64,000 bases of DNA. Source: Pseudanabaena sp. lw0831 (GTDB taxonomy: Bacteria; Cyanobacteriota; Cyanobacteriia; Pseudanabaenales; Pseudanabaenaceae). Below are positions 14,344 to 25,283 of this stretch, piece after piece; position 1 is the first letter of the stretch, and the number at the start of each line of letters is the position of its first letter. Under the pieces are notes generated by a model, which had not been told where the DNA came from, did not search any database, and saw only the letters and a program-made list of their open reading frames with translations. The DNA is taken from contig NZ_BBJB01000069.1 in NCBI RefSeq assembly GCF_016584665.1, positions 1 through 64,000 on the forward strand. Reading direction: 5' to 3'. Position numbers and translations under genes: made by a program.

Positions 14344-15399
14344 TTAACTATTAATTAATAATGATTTTTTGTGTTCATTTTCACTATTAAGAACAATTCG
14401 TTCTAAGTTTAATGTCCAATCTATACCGAAATTTTCATTTAAAAGAATGACAAGTTGTTCGCCTGATACTAACTCGATAATATCATCACTTTTTGATAGT
14501 TTTTCTGCTGGTTCAGAGAAACGATGAGTAGTGAACAAAACACCTCTGTTAAATCTTTCATATGCAACAACTCCTCTAAGAGAACGAACAATCTCAACTC
14601 CAACTGTGTGAGTATAAAGTTTACATTCAATTGCAATTTTCTCTTTCTGTCCAATCGAATCTCTTATTGCAATAACATCTCTTCCTCCATCTCTAGTAGC
14701 AGAAGTTAACTCTGTTTTATAGCCCATTCTTGTGTATAAGCTTTTAATAAGATGTTCAAATTGCCGTGAATCTATTTCTAGCAAAAATTTGATTTTATCT
14801 TTGCTATTTTCAGGGACACCAATAAATTTAGCCCGTATAATCTTTATTGCATCACATAAACCCGAAATATAGTTATCAGGCAACCAAAAAAAATGGGCTA
14901 TTAAATAGTTTTCAATAATACTAATTGCTTTTTTAGGATGATCTGGTAAAAGCTCTAAGATCCATGTTATACCTTCCCAAGGAGGTGAGCAACTTTTATC
15001 TTTAGACCAGATAAGCAAACGCATAAAATATGGTTTGTTCGCTAACCAAGCCATTGGATCTTCCTGTTTTCTGAATTCAGAAACAAGTTGAGGTAAAATC
15101 AATTTATCATTTCCAAATGTTGTTGATGGAACTAAAAAAAGCTTGATTAAGTTATAAACTTCATGATTACTTCTGCTATCTATAGAATCAATATATTCAT
15201 TTGCTTGTTCTTCTGACGGGAAGCAATTGTCAATAAAATAAGCTTTCCTCTTTTTAAATAAAAGAGTAAGCCAATCATCAAGAGATAAATTTTTCGCGTC
15301 AATGAATGGTTTGTTTTCATCTATTTGAGTTAACAAATCACTTATTGCACCCTCCATTTGTCGAGTTAACAAATCACCTGTTGCATCTTCCATTGGCAC
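14344..15399 (-). CDS. Mrr-like restriction endonuclease with unknown N-terminal domain
   Basis: A 351-residue protein. The C-terminal third is an Mrr-type PD-(D/E)xK nuclease: FEHLIKSLYTRMGYKTELTS (about 216-235), RDGGRDVIAI with the metal-binding Asp, IAIECKLYTH with the ExK motif, and VVAYERFNRGVLFTTHRFSE. Mrr-type enzymes cut modified or foreign DNA. The N-terminal 200 residues are helical and not recognised; they may sense a target. The gene is much richer in A+T than neighbouring core genes, a sign of transfer. The first two dozen residues are a tandem duplication (see 15327-15398). No methylase is adjacent, as expected for a type IV enzyme. Confidence 0.85.
   Translation of the reverse strand: MPMEDATGDLLTRQMEGAISDLLTQIDENKPFIDAKNLSLDDWLTLLFKKRKAYFIDNCFPSEEQANEYIDSIDSRSNHEVYNLIKLFLVPSTTFGNDKLILPQLVSEFRKQEDPMAWLANKPYFMRLLIWSKDKSCSPPWEGITWILELLPDHPKKAISIIENYLIAHFFWLPDNYISGLCDAIKIIRAKFIGVPENSKDKIKFLLEIDSRQFEHLIKSLYTRMGYKTELTSATRDGGRDVIAIRDSIGQKEKIAIECKLYTHTVGVEIVRSLRGVVAYERFNRGVLFTTHRFSEPAEKLSKSDDIIELVSGEQLVILLNENFGIDWTLNLERIVLNSENEHKKSLLINS
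15327..15398. repeat. 36-bp tandem duplication at the start of the Mrr-like gene
   Basis: Two copies of a 36-bp unit (15327-15362 and 15363-15398) encode MEDATGDLLTRQ and MEGAISDLLTQI. Each copy carries an ATG, so the protein has two alternative starts 12 codons apart. Confidence 0.8.
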
Positions 15400-15522
15400 T
15401 TTCCTAAAATTTTATAGATATTGCTTGCTGTCAACAAACTTTAAACACGTTCAACTGACTCTGAGTTATAACTTTAGCCGACTTAATCTTTGAAGTATGT
15501 TTACAACTCCTTATAACTTAGC

Positions 15523-15906
15523 TCATTCCCAGAATCTAGTAACTGAATAAGAATCAAGTTTTTTGTCTGCGCTAACTAGAGTCAGCGATCGCCTCATAGC
15601 CTGAGCGACAATCATCCGATCAAAGGGATCTTCGTGTTCTTTTAGGATCGGCAAATCAATATAGGCTAGGCTGTCATCAAATACAATCGGCAACTCTTGA
15701 ATATTCAGAGCATTCATATTCTCTTTGATTGTTTCAAAAGATGTCAGGAGATTTAATTTGCCAATATTGATTTTTATTGCTATCTCCCAAATAGAAATAA
15801 CACTAACAAATACAAGCTCAGTTTCTTCAATTTTTTGACTTACACTTACGGGCAAGCGTAAGTCATTATTGAGAAACCAAAGTAGAGTATGTGTATCTAA
15901 AAGCAT
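15523..15906 (-). CDS. PIN-domain toxin (VapC-like)
   Basis: A 127-residue PIN ribonuclease of the type with the start MLLDTHTLLWFL (Asp4), SVISIWEIAIK with the conserved Glu, DPFDRMIVAQA and SADKKLDSY with the later acidic residues. All four catalytic acidic positions seem present, so the toxin should be active. It follows the DUF2281 antitoxin gene by five bases on the same strand. Confidence 0.92.
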   Translation of the reverse strand: MLLDTHTLLWFLNNDLRLPVSVSQKIEETELVFVSVISIWEIAIKINIGKLNLLTSFETIKENMNALNIQELPIVFDDSLAYIDLPILKEHEDPFDRMIVAQAMRRSLTLVSADKKLDSYSVTRFWE

Positions 15907-15911
15907 AGGAA

Positions 15912-16187
15912 TTAATACATATACTCTTGCATTTCTGCCAATGGCTCATCAAAATCATCTAACATCACAATCTGCCCTGTCATAGTTCCTGCTTGCCTAT
16001 ATTTTTTCTTGGGTATGTCATCACTTGCGATAGGCGATTCCTCAATTCCCTTATTCAATAGATATTGTGCATAATGCAGAACCTCGATCTTGAGAGCATC
16101 TGGCATTTTCGCAAAGACTTTTAGCACTTCATCGTTTAAGGAAATATTGGTGCTAGATTCTTGATCTTTAGTAATAGTTTGTTGCAT
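15912..16187 (-). CDS. DUF2281-family antitoxin of the PIN module
   Basis: A 91-residue protein whose centre, VFAKMPDALKIEVLHYAQYL, is the DUF2281 signature, followed by a variable Lys-rich linker and the common tail MTGQIVMLDDFDEPLAEMQE. This family usually stands just before a PIN toxin, as here, and is the presumed antitoxin (VapB-like). It starts with ATG 16187, about 45 bp from the next gene. Confidence 0.88.
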   Translation of the reverse strand: MQQTITKDQESSTNISLNDEVLKVFAKMPDALKIEVLHYAQYLLNKGIEESPIASDDIPKKKYRQAGTMTGQIVMLDDFDEPLAEMQEYMY

Positions 16188-16233
16188 TGACTTTGGCTCT
16201 GGCGCGATCGCAGATAGAAATATTAATTATGAC

Positions 16234-16641
16234 TTATACACTCTCAACAGGCTCAGGCTTCCAAGTTTCGCCGTACTTGTCTTTGAGAGCAGCCCATGCC
16301 TCGACCTGACCTTCGGCATATTCCCCTGGTTTACCCCATTGCAAGAAAGCACTCATTTGCGCCTTATCATCGGTATCGAGGAAACGGACGGCGTAGGTGG
16401 TGAAATTGCCGCGTTTGGCTTCGCCTGTTTCAAAGCGGACATCGGTGATTTTGTCCATGTTTAGGTGAAACTCGATGTGTTCGGAATGCATATTCGCATA
16501 CTTGCCCTTGGGTAACTCTGCGTAAAACAGCTTCTCGATATTTACCCTAGCTTCTAGCACACCTGCATCACTGGTGACGATCAGGCGAACTAAGCCGAGA
16601 GTGTGACATTCTTCTAAAAAATCTTTTAAAGTAGCAGCCAT
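16234..16641 (-). CDS. Conserved cyanobacterial protein, possibly ChuX/HutX-like
   Basis: A 135-residue cytosolic protein without signal or membrane segment. Conserved wording includes LVRLIVTSDAGVLEARVNIE, ELPKGKYANMHSEHIEFHLN and RFETGEAKRGNFTTYAVRFL, then FLQWGKPGEY. I recall such proteins as widespread in cyanobacteria and tentatively place them with the ChuX/HutX-like heme-utilisation fold, but no heme-ligand motif is obvious, so the function is open. Monocistronic, ahead of the toxin module. Confidence 0.65.
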   Translation of the reverse strand: MAATLKDFLEECHTLGLVRLIVTSDAGVLEARVNIEKLFYAELPKGKYANMHSEHIEFHLNMDKITDVRFETGEAKRGNFTTYAVRFLDTDDKAQMSAFLQWGKPGEYAEGQVEAWAALKDKYGETWKPEPVESV

Positions 16642-16870
16642 AGGAGTTTATTTAATATTAATTAATATGTTTGTGATGATGTTGTGAAATTTTTTTGCGA
16701 TCGCAATATCCCTATTAAAGCCGAAAAAGGTTAGTCTGTGCAGCCTTTGGGACATAAAAGCGGCGATCGCTAATTTATATCAACAAAATATCAAGAAATT
16801 CCAAAGCCCTCAAAAATGCTCTAAAGTTGACTACAAGCTCATTTACCCGCAATCGTTTAAGCATTTATCT

Positions 16871-17824
16871 ATGAAAATTGCCAACAACATAACCGAATTA
16901 GTCGGACGTACTCCTCTAGTCGAATTGCAGCGCATCCCCAAGGCTGAAGGCTGTGTAGCGAGAATTATCGTCAAACTAGAAGGCATGAATCCCGCCGCAT
17001 CTGTCAAGGATCGTATCGGGGTGAACATGATCCAAGAAGCTGAAGAACAGGGCTTGATTTCGCCACACAAGACGATTTTGGTCGAGCCAACATCAGGCAA
17101 TACAGGGATCGCGCTCGCTATGGTTGCCGCCGCAAAGGGTTATAAATTAATCCTGACAATGCCTGAAACCATGAGTATGGAGAGGCGATCGATGTTACGG
17201 GCTTATGGAGCCACCCTCGAACTAACGGCTGGTAGCGAAGGCATGGGCGGCGCAATCCGTCGCGCCAAGGAAATTAGCGAAAGTACTCCCGATGCATATA
17301 TGTTGCAACAGTTCCGCAATCCATCTAATCCTGCGATCCATCGCAAGACTACGGCTGAAGAGATTTGGGAAGATACTGATGGAGAGATTGACTTTCTGAT
17401 TTCGGGAGTTGGCACTGGCGGCACGATTACAGGTATTGCTGAGGTGATTAAATCGCGCAAGCCATCGTTTAAGGCGATCGCAGTCGAGCCAGCCAATAGC
17501 CAAGTCTTAGCAGGCAGTCGCCCAGGTCCCCACAAAATCCAAGGCATCGGTGCGGGATTTATCCCTGAAGTTTTGAAGACAGAACTGATTGATGAGATTA
17601 TTCCTGTGACTGACGATCAAGCGATCGCCTATGGTCGTAGACTCGCTCGTGAAGAAGGACTTCTATCAGGAATTTCTAGTGGAGCGGCGCTCTATGCGGC
17701 AGTACAGATTGCGAAACGTCCTGAGAATGCGGGCAAAATGGTAGTAATGATTCAGCCTAGCTTTGGCGAACGTTACTTGAGTACGCCTCTATTCCAAGAT
17801 CCTGAATTGATGGCACTGAGTTAA
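16871..17824 (+). CDS. cysK: Cysteine synthase A (O-acetylserine sulfhydrylase)
   Basis: PLP enzyme that makes cysteine from O-acetylserine and sulfide. The 317-residue product has the CysK start ([14 protein letters not shown]), the PLP-binding lysine in [11 protein letters not shown] near residue 46, the substrate loop [13 protein letters not shown] at about 76-88, the phosphate-binding [10 protein letters not shown] near 178 and SGISSGAA near 266. Monocistronic with a long spacer on both sides; no T-box or riboswitch is apparent. Confidence 0.96.
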   Translation: MKIANNITELVGRTPLVELQRIPKAEGCVARIIVKLEGMNPAASVKDRIGVNMIQEAEEQGLISPHKTILVEPTSGNTGIALAMVAAAKGYKLILTMPETMSMERRSMLRAYGATLELTAGSEGMGGAIRRAKEISESTPDAYMLQQFRNPSNPAIHRKTTAEEIWEDTDGEIDFLISGVGTGGTITGIAEVIKSRKPSFKAIAVEPANSQVLAGSRPGPHKIQGIGAGFIPEVLKTELIDEIIPVTDDQAIAYGRRLAREEGLLSGISSGAALYAAVQIAKRPENAGKMVVMIQPSFGERYLSTPLFQDPELMALS

Positions 17825-17950
17825 TACCCCTCCCTAAACCCAGTCAAGTCAGCAATTCATCGCCCCTAGCCCCCAATTCTGGGGGAACAAGAAAATAAGG
17901 TAGTCCTAAAGATGTAAGGACTTCTGGAGAGCCTTTGGAGTAAGGAATAC

Positions 17951-18049
17951 ATGGATTATACCTCAAAACATCAGACGCAAGTTTTTATGAAAAACAGGCT
18001 AACAGATTCAGTTGCGTCGTCGATTTATCGGCTATTGAGTCCAACTTAA
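17951..18049 (+). CDS. Candidate 32-codon small gene
   Basis: In the 400-bp space between cysK and mutS, AAGGA stands five bases before ATG 17951, followed by 32 codons (basic, Ser/Thr-rich, with FMKNRLTDSVASSIYRLLS in the second half) and TAA at 18047. A hairpin follows at 18057-18093. No homologue is recognised, so this is a candidate only. The rest of 17825-18224 contains a CCCCCAATTCTGGGGG-like short repeat and no further gene. Confidence 0.35.
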   Translation: MDYTSKHQTQVFMKNRLTDSVASSIYRLLSPT

Positions 18050-18056
18050 TCGTCAT

Positions 18057-18093
18057 ACTTGAGAAATTCCACTTTTAGGGGTATTTCTCAAGT
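18057..18093. repeat. Hairpin after the candidate small gene
   Basis: Perfect 11-bp arms ACTTGAGAAAT / ATTTCTCAAGT with a 15-base loop. There is no T-run, so a terminator role is uncertain. Confidence 0.6.
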
Positions 18094-18224
18094 TCATGTA
18101 CGAAAAACCTTGTAGAGATCCTTACTTGTGTAGCACTACCAATATCAGAATGTAATAGACCTATTGAGGCGTAGTGTCTAAAATTACTGCGATCGTTACG
18201 CAGCAAAGGCTTCTATGGTTTTGA

Positions 18225-20897
18225 CTAGGGGGAATGAGTATCAAATATCGTCATTTGTGCTTCATTTCGTGAATCTTTGCTCGGTCGTGATGATGACTTT
18301 GGTATGCGATCGCCTTTAGTCGATCCGCCCGATCTCAGACCAGTAGCAATATGACTATTTTTTGCAATTTGCTCTAATACCTGCTTAGCACGACTGATCA
18401 CACTTGCGGGCAAGCCTGCTAAGCGCCCCACCTCAATTCCATAGGAGCGATCTGCGCCGCCTTTTTGAACTTGATGCAAAAAGATGATTTCATCTTCTAA
18501 TTCTTTGACTGTCACTTGGAAATTTGCCACATTAGGGAGTAAGCTCGCCAGCTCATTGAGTTCATGATAATGGGTTGCAAAAATCCCGCGCGCTTTGATT
18601 CTATTAGCAATATATTCGGCAACTGACCATGCGATCGCCATGCCATCAAAAGTCGAAGTGCCTCGCCCAATTTCATCGAGTAATACGAGTGAATGATCCT
18701 TAGCGTGATTGAGAATATTTGCGGTTTCATTCATTTCCACCATAAACGTAGATTGACCTGTGGCGAGATCATCGACTGCGCCAACACGGGTAAATATGCG
18801 ATCGCATATTCCCAAAGTCGCCGATTCCGCAGGGATAAAACTGCCTACTTGAGCCATCAGTTGAATTAGTCCAACTTGGCGCAAATAAATACTTTTACCG
18901 CTCATATTGGGTCCAGTTAGCACGATTAAATCTGGACAATCGGGCGATTGCTCGTCATTGCCTAAATAGGTAGAATTGGGAACAAAGAAGCCTGCGGGGA
19001 GAGCTTGCTCGACGACAGGATGACGACCATTGTGAATTGAGATCGCGCGATCGCTAGTAATTTGCGGACGGCAATAGTTATAGGTAACGGCTACTTCGGC
19101 AAGACTGCACAAGACATCGGCGGCGGCGAGGGCAGTAGCGAGGATTCGCATCGGTTCGATATGCTTAGCCGTAAGTAGCCTCAACTCCACAAATAGGTCA
19201 TATTCCAACTGCTTTAACTCACTATCAGAATTGAGAATCCTTGTTTCTCGTTCCTTTAGTTCTGGTGTGATATAGCGCTCTTCATTGGTGAGAGTTTGCT
19301 TACGGATGTAATCGGCTGGAGCCTGTTCGCTTTTGCCACGCGAGATACTGATATAATAGCCAAAAGCCTTGTTAAAGCCAACTTTGAGCGTATTAATGCC
19401 CGTGCGTTCTTTTTCCTGTTTCTCAAAAGCAGCCAACCATTCCACATCATCACGACTCTGTTGACGCAGATGATCTAGCTGTTCATTTACTCCTGAACGA
19501 ATGATATTGCCTTCGGTAATATAAATCGGTGGCTCTTCAACGAGCGTGCGTTGTAACTGCGAACCTAGTTGCAATAGTTCCGATGGCACGGACTGTAGAG
19601 ATTTTAAATAGCGAGAATTAGATTTGGCGACAACATCGGCAACATCGCGCATTCTTTCTAGTGACATCGCCACGGCAATTAGATCGCGCCCATTTGCCGT
19701 ACCTGCTCCAATCCGACTGCATAGTCGCTCTATGTCATAAATCTGACTTAAGCATCTTCGCAGATTTTTACGGAGAGAATGCTGTTTGAGTAATTCTGTA
19801 ATTGTATCAAGACGTTCGTTAATAGCGGCAATATCCTTGAGCGGTTGTAATAACCAACGCCGCAATGCTCGGCTGCCCATGCCAGTTGTGGTTTTATCAA
19901 GCGCCCATAACAACGAACTATAGTAAGTCCCATCGCGCACAGTTTGGGTGATTTCTAAGTTGCGTCGCGTTTGGTTATCGAGAATTAGATAATCTGCGAT
20001 CGCATAGGTAGAAATTCCTTGCAATGGCATTTTCACACTTTTTTGAGTGGATTCCAGATATTCTAAAATCCCTCCAGCCGCCCTAATTGCCAAAGGTAAA
20101 GCTTTGCAGCCAAAACCCTCAAGCGATCTCACTCTGAATGTATCAAGAATACGCTGCTTGGCTTCAGCTAAGGCAAAAGGAGCTTGCGATCGCGGTGTAT
20201 AGCAAAAACCCTCAGGTAAAGCGCTATAAGGATAAGGTAAAATTGATTGTTTTTTTTGTGAAATCCCTTCCCAAAATGCGCCAGTTTTCTCGGCTTTAGA
20301 ACCGCGAAACAATTGCGGATTCGGGACATCTATGGGAATCAGAACTTCCGCAGGTTGTAAGCGCAATAGTTCTTGAATCAAATGCTCGGTTCTATTTAAC
20401 TGTGTAACTGAAAACTCACCTGTGGAAATATCAGTGTAAGCCAATCCCCAATTCTCACCACCATTAGCGATCGCCACCAAAAAATTATTTTTCTTCGCCG
20501 CCAGCATTCCCTCTTCGATCACCGTGCCTGGGGTGATTACTCTCGTAACTTCGCGACGTACTAGCCCCTGAGCTTCGGAGGCAGCTTCCATTTGATCGCA
20601 AACAGCGATCGAGTAGCCCTTTTCGACTAACTGATTGGCGTAGCGATCTAGAGCATGGTGGGGAATCCCCGCCATAGCAATCCGCCCAATCGTCTTGCCC
20701 CCATCGCGACCAGTTAGCACTAATTCTAATTCCCGTGAAATTAGCTCAGCATCTTCAAAAAACGCCTCAAAAAAATCCCCCAACCGATACAACATCACTG
20801 CATGGGGATACTGCTCTTTCATCTCAATATAATGCAGCATCATCGGTGTGAGGGCCGCGCGATTAACTAGAGCCGACGATAGAGCTAATTCAGCCAT
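18225..20897 (-). CDS. mutS: DNA mismatch repair protein MutS
   Basis: An 890-residue mismatch-recognition ATPase. Domain order is standard: mismatch-binding N-terminus ([20 protein letters not shown] with [11 protein letters not shown]), connector, core and clamp domains, then the ABC-type ATPase with Walker [16 protein letters not shown] near residue 645, [14 protein letters not shown], Walker [17 protein letters not shown] and ATHYHEL. The C-terminus has a Ser/Arg-rich tail. No mutL is adjacent. Confidence 0.97.
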   Translation of the reverse strand: MAELALSSALVNRAALTPMMLHYIEMKEQYPHAVMLYRLGDFFEAFFEDAELISRELELVLTGRDGGKTIGRIAMAGIPHHALDRYANQLVEKGYSIAVCDQMEAASEAQGLVRREVTRVITPGTVIEEGMLAAKKNNFLVAIANGGENWGLAYTDISTGEFSVTQLNRTEHLIQELLRLQPAEVLIPIDVPNPQLFRGSKAEKTGAFWEGISQKKQSILPYPYSALPEGFCYTPRSQAPFALAEAKQRILDTFRVRSLEGFGCKALPLAIRAAGGILEYLESTQKSVKMPLQGISTYAIADYLILDNQTRRNLEITQTVRDGTYYSSLLWALDKTTTGMGSRALRRWLLQPLKDIAAINERLDTITELLKQHSLRKNLRRCLSQIYDIERLCSRIGAGTANGRDLIAVAMSLERMRDVADVVAKSNSRYLKSLQSVPSELLQLGSQLQRTLVEEPPIYITEGNIIRSGVNEQLDHLRQQSRDDVEWLAAFEKQEKERTGINTLKVGFNKAFGYYISISRGKSEQAPADYIRKQTLTNEERYITPELKERETRILNSDSELKQLEYDLFVELRLLTAKHIEPMRILATALAAADVLCSLAEVAVTYNYCRPQITSDRAISIHNGRHPVVEQALPAGFFVPNSTYLGNDEQSPDCPDLIVLTGPNMSGKSIYLRQVGLIQLMAQVGSFIPAESATLGICDRIFTRVGAVDDLATGQSTFMVEMNETANILNHAKDHSLVLLDEIGRGTSTFDGMAIAWSVAEYIANRIKARGIFATHYHELNELASLLPNVANFQVTVKELEDEIIFLHQVQKGGADRSYGIEVGRLAGLPASVISRAKQVLEQIAKNSHIATGLRSGGSTKGDRIPKSSSRPSKDSRNEAQMTIFDTHSP

Positions 20898-21006
20898 TCA
20901 AATTTTGGTCATAAAACAATGTTATCAAACCATTGTAAATGGCATTTTGCCTCTATACATAGCAATTAGGCTTTAGACAATGCTTAGTACTCAAAGCCGA
21001 ACCAAT

Positions 21007-21049
21007 AATTTTTTTAAAAGTGTTGCTTTGCAACACTTTTAAAAAAATT
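21007..21049. repeat. GTGTTGC-tip hairpin element (flank on the left, inverted orientation)
   Basis: AATTTTTTTAAAAGTGTTGC pairs with its mirror arm around TTT. The preceding ACAATGCTTAGTACTCAAAG (20978 on) is the reverse complement of the flank that follows sister copies at 41938, 49420 and 50970. Confidence 0.8.
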
Positions 21050-21055
21050 TCTGTC

Positions 21056-21106
21056 AAACCCCAAAAGGAGATGCGGCGCGAAGCACCGTATCTCCTTTTG
21101 GGGTTT
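21056..21106. repeat. GCGGCGC-tip hairpin, divergent promoter region
   Basis: AAACCCCAAAAGGAGATGCGG pairs (with two G-T positions) with CCGTATCTCCTTTTGGGGTTT, trimmed here to under the arm length. It lies between divergent mutS and the phosphoesterase gene. Confidence 0.75.
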
Positions 21107-21158
21107 GATCTAGCTATACCCTATAATCAAAAGGTAATTATTCATGGTTTGGATCTAG

Positions 21159-22241
21159 GTGGCACTTAAGTTTAAATTTGCGATCGCCTCCGATTTGCAC
21201 ATCGCATTGCCCCATACGATTTGGCAACATCCTGCGCGATTTCATCTCGTTGAGTATAGTATCCCCGCATTTAAAGAAGTGCTGTCGCAACTTGCTACCC
21301 TAAATTTAGACTTTCTACTCTTACCAGGCGATCTCACCCAGCATGGCGAACCAGAGAACCATCAATGGCTATCTGAGTGCCTCGCGAAACTTCCCTATCC
21401 TGTCTACGTGATTGCAGGAAACCATGATGTCCCAAGAATAGAAACCTTCGATCAGTTCACTCCCCACTATACTAAGTTTGGCTTCGAGTATGGTCTGAGC
21501 AAACCAAATAAACTCTATTATGAATGCGAAGTACTTCCTAATGTACGCCTAATTGGATTAAATTCCAATCAATTTGATGCTGAGGGACAGCAGATTGGCT
21601 GGATTGATGAAGAGCAGTTAGACTGGTTGCAATCGGTTCTGGAAAATCAAGATTATGAATTGAATCTAGTGACGATTCATCATAATGTACTGGAGCATAT
21701 GCATGATCAGTCACGCAATGCTCTTGGGCGACGCTATATGCTCGGTAATACTGAGCGCTTGTGCAAAATTTTACATCAAGCAAATGTGAAGCTAGTCTTC
21801 ACTGGACATCTACATGTGCAAGATATCGCCTATAGCGATCGCTACGATCTTTATGACATCACCACAGGTTCGCTGGTCAGCTATCCTCATCCCTATCGCG
21901 TTCTCAGTTACATTTCCGATGCATCAGGCGATCGCTTAGAGATCGAATCTTTTCGGGTCAAATCAATTCCTGAGAAAGCTGATTTATTACATTTCTCACG
22001 AGAATGGATGGGCGATCATTCACATCCATTTGTTCTAAGATTACTGACGCATCCCCCTCTTAGTTTACCTCTAGAACTTGCAGAGACGCTCACTCCTGAA
22101 CTCCGTTATTTTTGGGCTTATATTGCCGATGGCGATGCGAAGTTTGAGTTTCCCAATTTTCCTACAGTGGCGAAGGAATATTTTGAAGCGTTTAGTGATA
22201 TTCCTCCCAAGGATAATAATATTACGCTAGTTCTCAAGTAA
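21159..22241 (+). CDS. Metallophosphoesterase (calcineurin-like)
   Basis: A 360-residue cytosolic phosphoesterase of the CpdA/YaeI-like group with all five metal-site motifs: SDLHIA near residue 10, LPGDLTQHGEPE near 53, AGNHDVP near 82, TIHHN near 168 and FTGHLHV near 212. A role such as cyclic-nucleotide or other phosphodiester hydrolysis is possible; the substrate cannot be told. The start is GTG 21159, because the only nearby ATG (21144) runs into a stop after four codons. Two hairpins follow. Confidence 0.88.
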   Translation: MALKFKFAIASDLHIALPHTIWQHPARFHLVEYSIPAFKEVLSQLATLNLDFLLLPGDLTQHGEPENHQWLSECLAKLPYPVYVIAGNHDVPRIETFDQFTPHYTKFGFEYGLSKPNKLYYECEVLPNVRLIGLNSNQFDAEGQQIGWIDEEQLDWLQSVLENQDYELNLVTIHHNVLEHMHDQSRNALGRRYMLGNTERLCKILHQANVKLVFTGHLHVQDIAYSDRYDLYDITTGSLVSYPHPYRVLSYISDASGDRLEIESFRVKSIPEKADLLHFSREWMGDHSHPFVLRLLTHPPLSLPLELAETLTPELRYFWAYIADGDAKFEFPNFPTVAKEYFEAFSDIPPKDNNITLVLK

Positions 22242-22244
22242 TCC

Positions 22245-22287
22245 CAAGGAGTAAAAGGCGGCACGAAGTGCCGCCTTTTACTCCTTG
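22245..22287. terminator. Hairpin after the phosphoesterase gene
   Basis: CAAGGAGTAAAAGGCGGCAC pairs with its mirror arm around GAA. Directly after the stop codon, it probably acts as a terminator. Confidence 0.75.
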
Positions 22288-22290
22288 CCC

Positions 22291-22341
22291 ACCCAAGAAT
22301 CAGTAGTGCGGCGCGAAGCGCCGCACTACTGATTCTTGGGT
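22291..22341. repeat. Second tandem GCGGCGC-tip hairpin
   Basis: ACCCAAGAATCAGTAGTGCGG pairs perfectly around CGCGAAGCG (quoted within limits). It follows the previous hairpin by three bases; the arms of the two are unrelated. Confidence 0.8.
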
Positions 22342-22485
22342 TTTACTGTCTATTTTGAGACTGCGAAGGGAGTAATCTTTGGGTTTATTTAAGGATTTAA
22401 GAAAAATTTATTGATTAGATAAACTAGGCTTAACCCGATAGTGTCGAGAAACACATAGGATTACAAATGTGTACCTCACGCTTTT

Positions 22486-23115
22486 ATGACATATACGTTC
22501 TCAAGCTTCAATATTAACTCCACAACTTCGGTAACTGACTGGCGACGATCGCTCGAAGAAATTTATCGCGGTCGTACCATGCACACTTACAAAAGTGGAC
22601 AAATCATTCCCATGTATCCCCATGAAGTATGGGTGGTTTGTCGTGGAGTGGTGCAACTCAATACCTTGCATCCTTCAGGTGATGAAGTTTTGGTTGGCTT
22701 TGCAGTTCAAGCAATGCCCTTTGGCTTACCGCTGACTAACCTCGACCCGTATCAAGCGATCGCCCTATCAGATATTGATTTGATGCGCTTCACTTTGATT
22801 GAGTTGGAGAATTCCCCATTACTTTATCAAGGGATTTTGCAACACCTCAATCGTCGTCTTCAGCAAACCGAGTCTTTGTTAGCACTAGTTAGTAACAAAC
22901 GCGTTGAAGAACGTCTCCGCCAAATCCTGCTTTTGCTCAAGCAAGAAGTAGGCATTCCTGTCGAAGGTGGAACTCGTTTAACCGTGCGCCTTACACATCA
23001 ACATCTTGCCAGTGCCATTAGCAGTACCCGTGTCACTGTCACCAGAGCGATGAAACTTTTACAAGATGAAGGATGGCTAAAAGTTGACCGCGATCGGCAT
23101 ATAGTCTTAGTATAG
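22486..23115 (+). CDS. Crp/Fnr-family transcriptional regulator
   Basis: A 209-residue regulator with a cyclic-nucleotide-binding-like beta barrel (about residues 25-115; GQIIPMYPHEVWVVCRGVVQ) and a C-terminal winged helix with the recognition motif LTHQHLASAISSTRVTVTRA (about 167-186). It lacks the usual cAMP phosphate-binding arginine cassette, so the ligand may differ from cAMP. It is not NtcA. A small palindrome (GTGTcgagaaACAC) lies about 40 bp before the start and could be autoregulatory, but that is a guess. Confidence 0.88.
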   Translation: MTYTFSSFNINSTTSVTDWRRSLEEIYRGRTMHTYKSGQIIPMYPHEVWVVCRGVVQLNTLHPSGDEVLVGFAVQAMPFGLPLTNLDPYQAIALSDIDLMRFTLIELENSPLLYQGILQHLNRRLQQTESLLALVSNKRVEERLRQILLLLKQEVGIPVEGGTRLTVRLTHQHLASAISSTRVTVTRAMKLLQDEGWLKVDRDRHIVLV

Positions 23116-23133
23116 CCACAGAAGACAAGATAT

Positions 23134-23176
23134 AAAACACGAAAAGGCGATGCTTTGCATCGCCTTTTCGCGTTTT
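23134..23176. terminator. Hairpin between the regulator and rplY (convergent)
   Basis: AAAACACGAAAAGGCGATGC pairs (one mismatch) with GCATCGCCTTTTCGCGTTTT. It sits between convergent genes and fits a bidirectional terminator. Confidence 0.75.
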
Positions 23177-23222
23177 GAATTATTTATGCCTGAGTAAAAC
23201 TGAAAAGAGCTGGCAGCCCTTA

Positions 23223-23774
23223 TTATTTCTTCAGGATCGTCACAACTAGTGCGGTAACTTCCGTTACAGGCTTGACACCTTCAGGGTAGTTGATTTCGCT
23301 AACATGCACACCCTTACCAATATCGAGGTCGGTAATATCAATTTCAAAGCTTTCAGGAACGTTAGTAGGAGCGCAAGATACACGCACATAGTTCTTGATC
23401 GTATCAATGGAACCACCACCAACTTTTACACCCACTGGTACACCAACGAAGTGCAAAGGAATGTCTACTTCGATTTTCGACTGAGACTCGATCGCAAAAA
23501 AGCTAAGGTGATAAATAGCAGGTTTGTAAGGATGATTTTGAACTTCGCGCAATAGTGTTTTGCCTTTGAAGTCGCCATCAGTTACATTTACTTCGATCAA
23601 TGTGTTATTGATCGTGGCTTCACGTAATAGAGTAGTTGCTTCTTTAGCATCTAAAGTAATCGAGATCGACTCAGCACCTTTATGTCCATACACAGTTGCA
23701 GGAATCTGACCACCGCGACGGAGGGCGCGATTGTTAGCTGGAGGACGAGTAGTAGCGTTTATTTGTAGTTGCAT
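23223..23774 (-). CDS. rplY: 50S ribosomal protein L25 (Ctc type)
   Basis: A 183-residue L25/TL5/Ctc protein, which binds 5S rRNA. The N-terminal L25 domain (about residues 1-90: RALRRGGQIPATVYG) is followed by the TL5-type beta-barrel domain (VDIPLHFVGVPVGVKVGGGS), ending near TALVVTILKK. Encoded downstream of purA on the same strand, 87 bp apart with a hairpin between them (23796-23826). Confidence 0.95.
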   Translation of the reverse strand: MQLQINATTRPPANNRALRRGGQIPATVYGHKGAESISITLDAKEATTLLREATINNTLIEVNVTDGDFKGKTLLREVQNHPYKPAIYHLSFFAIESQSKIEVDIPLHFVGVPVGVKVGGGSIDTIKNYVRVSCAPTNVPESFEIDITDLDIGKGVHVSEINYPEGVKPVTEVTALVVTILKK

Positions 23775-23795
23775 TTTGGTAGTTGGTGATTGATT

Positions 23796-23826
23796 AATAG
23801 CTTTTAGCTATTAGCTAAAAGCTATT
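23796..23826. repeat. 31-bp palindrome between purA and rplY
   Basis: AATAGCTTTTAGCTA / TTAGCTAAAAGCTATT is a near-perfect palindrome. No T-run follows in the gene direction; its role is unknown. Confidence 0.6.
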
Positions 23827-23861
23827 CAGTTTTAGTTGTCTTCATCTAGGTTTGCTAAGAG

Positions 23862-25181
<1,320 letters not shown>

Positions 25182-25283
25182 TTATGCTCAATCAATAAAA
25201 TCTCACAATCATCTATCTTCGCAAAGGTTTGTATTATTTGTCAATCACTTTCTTCAAAAATCAGAAATTCTCTCTTTTTGTTT

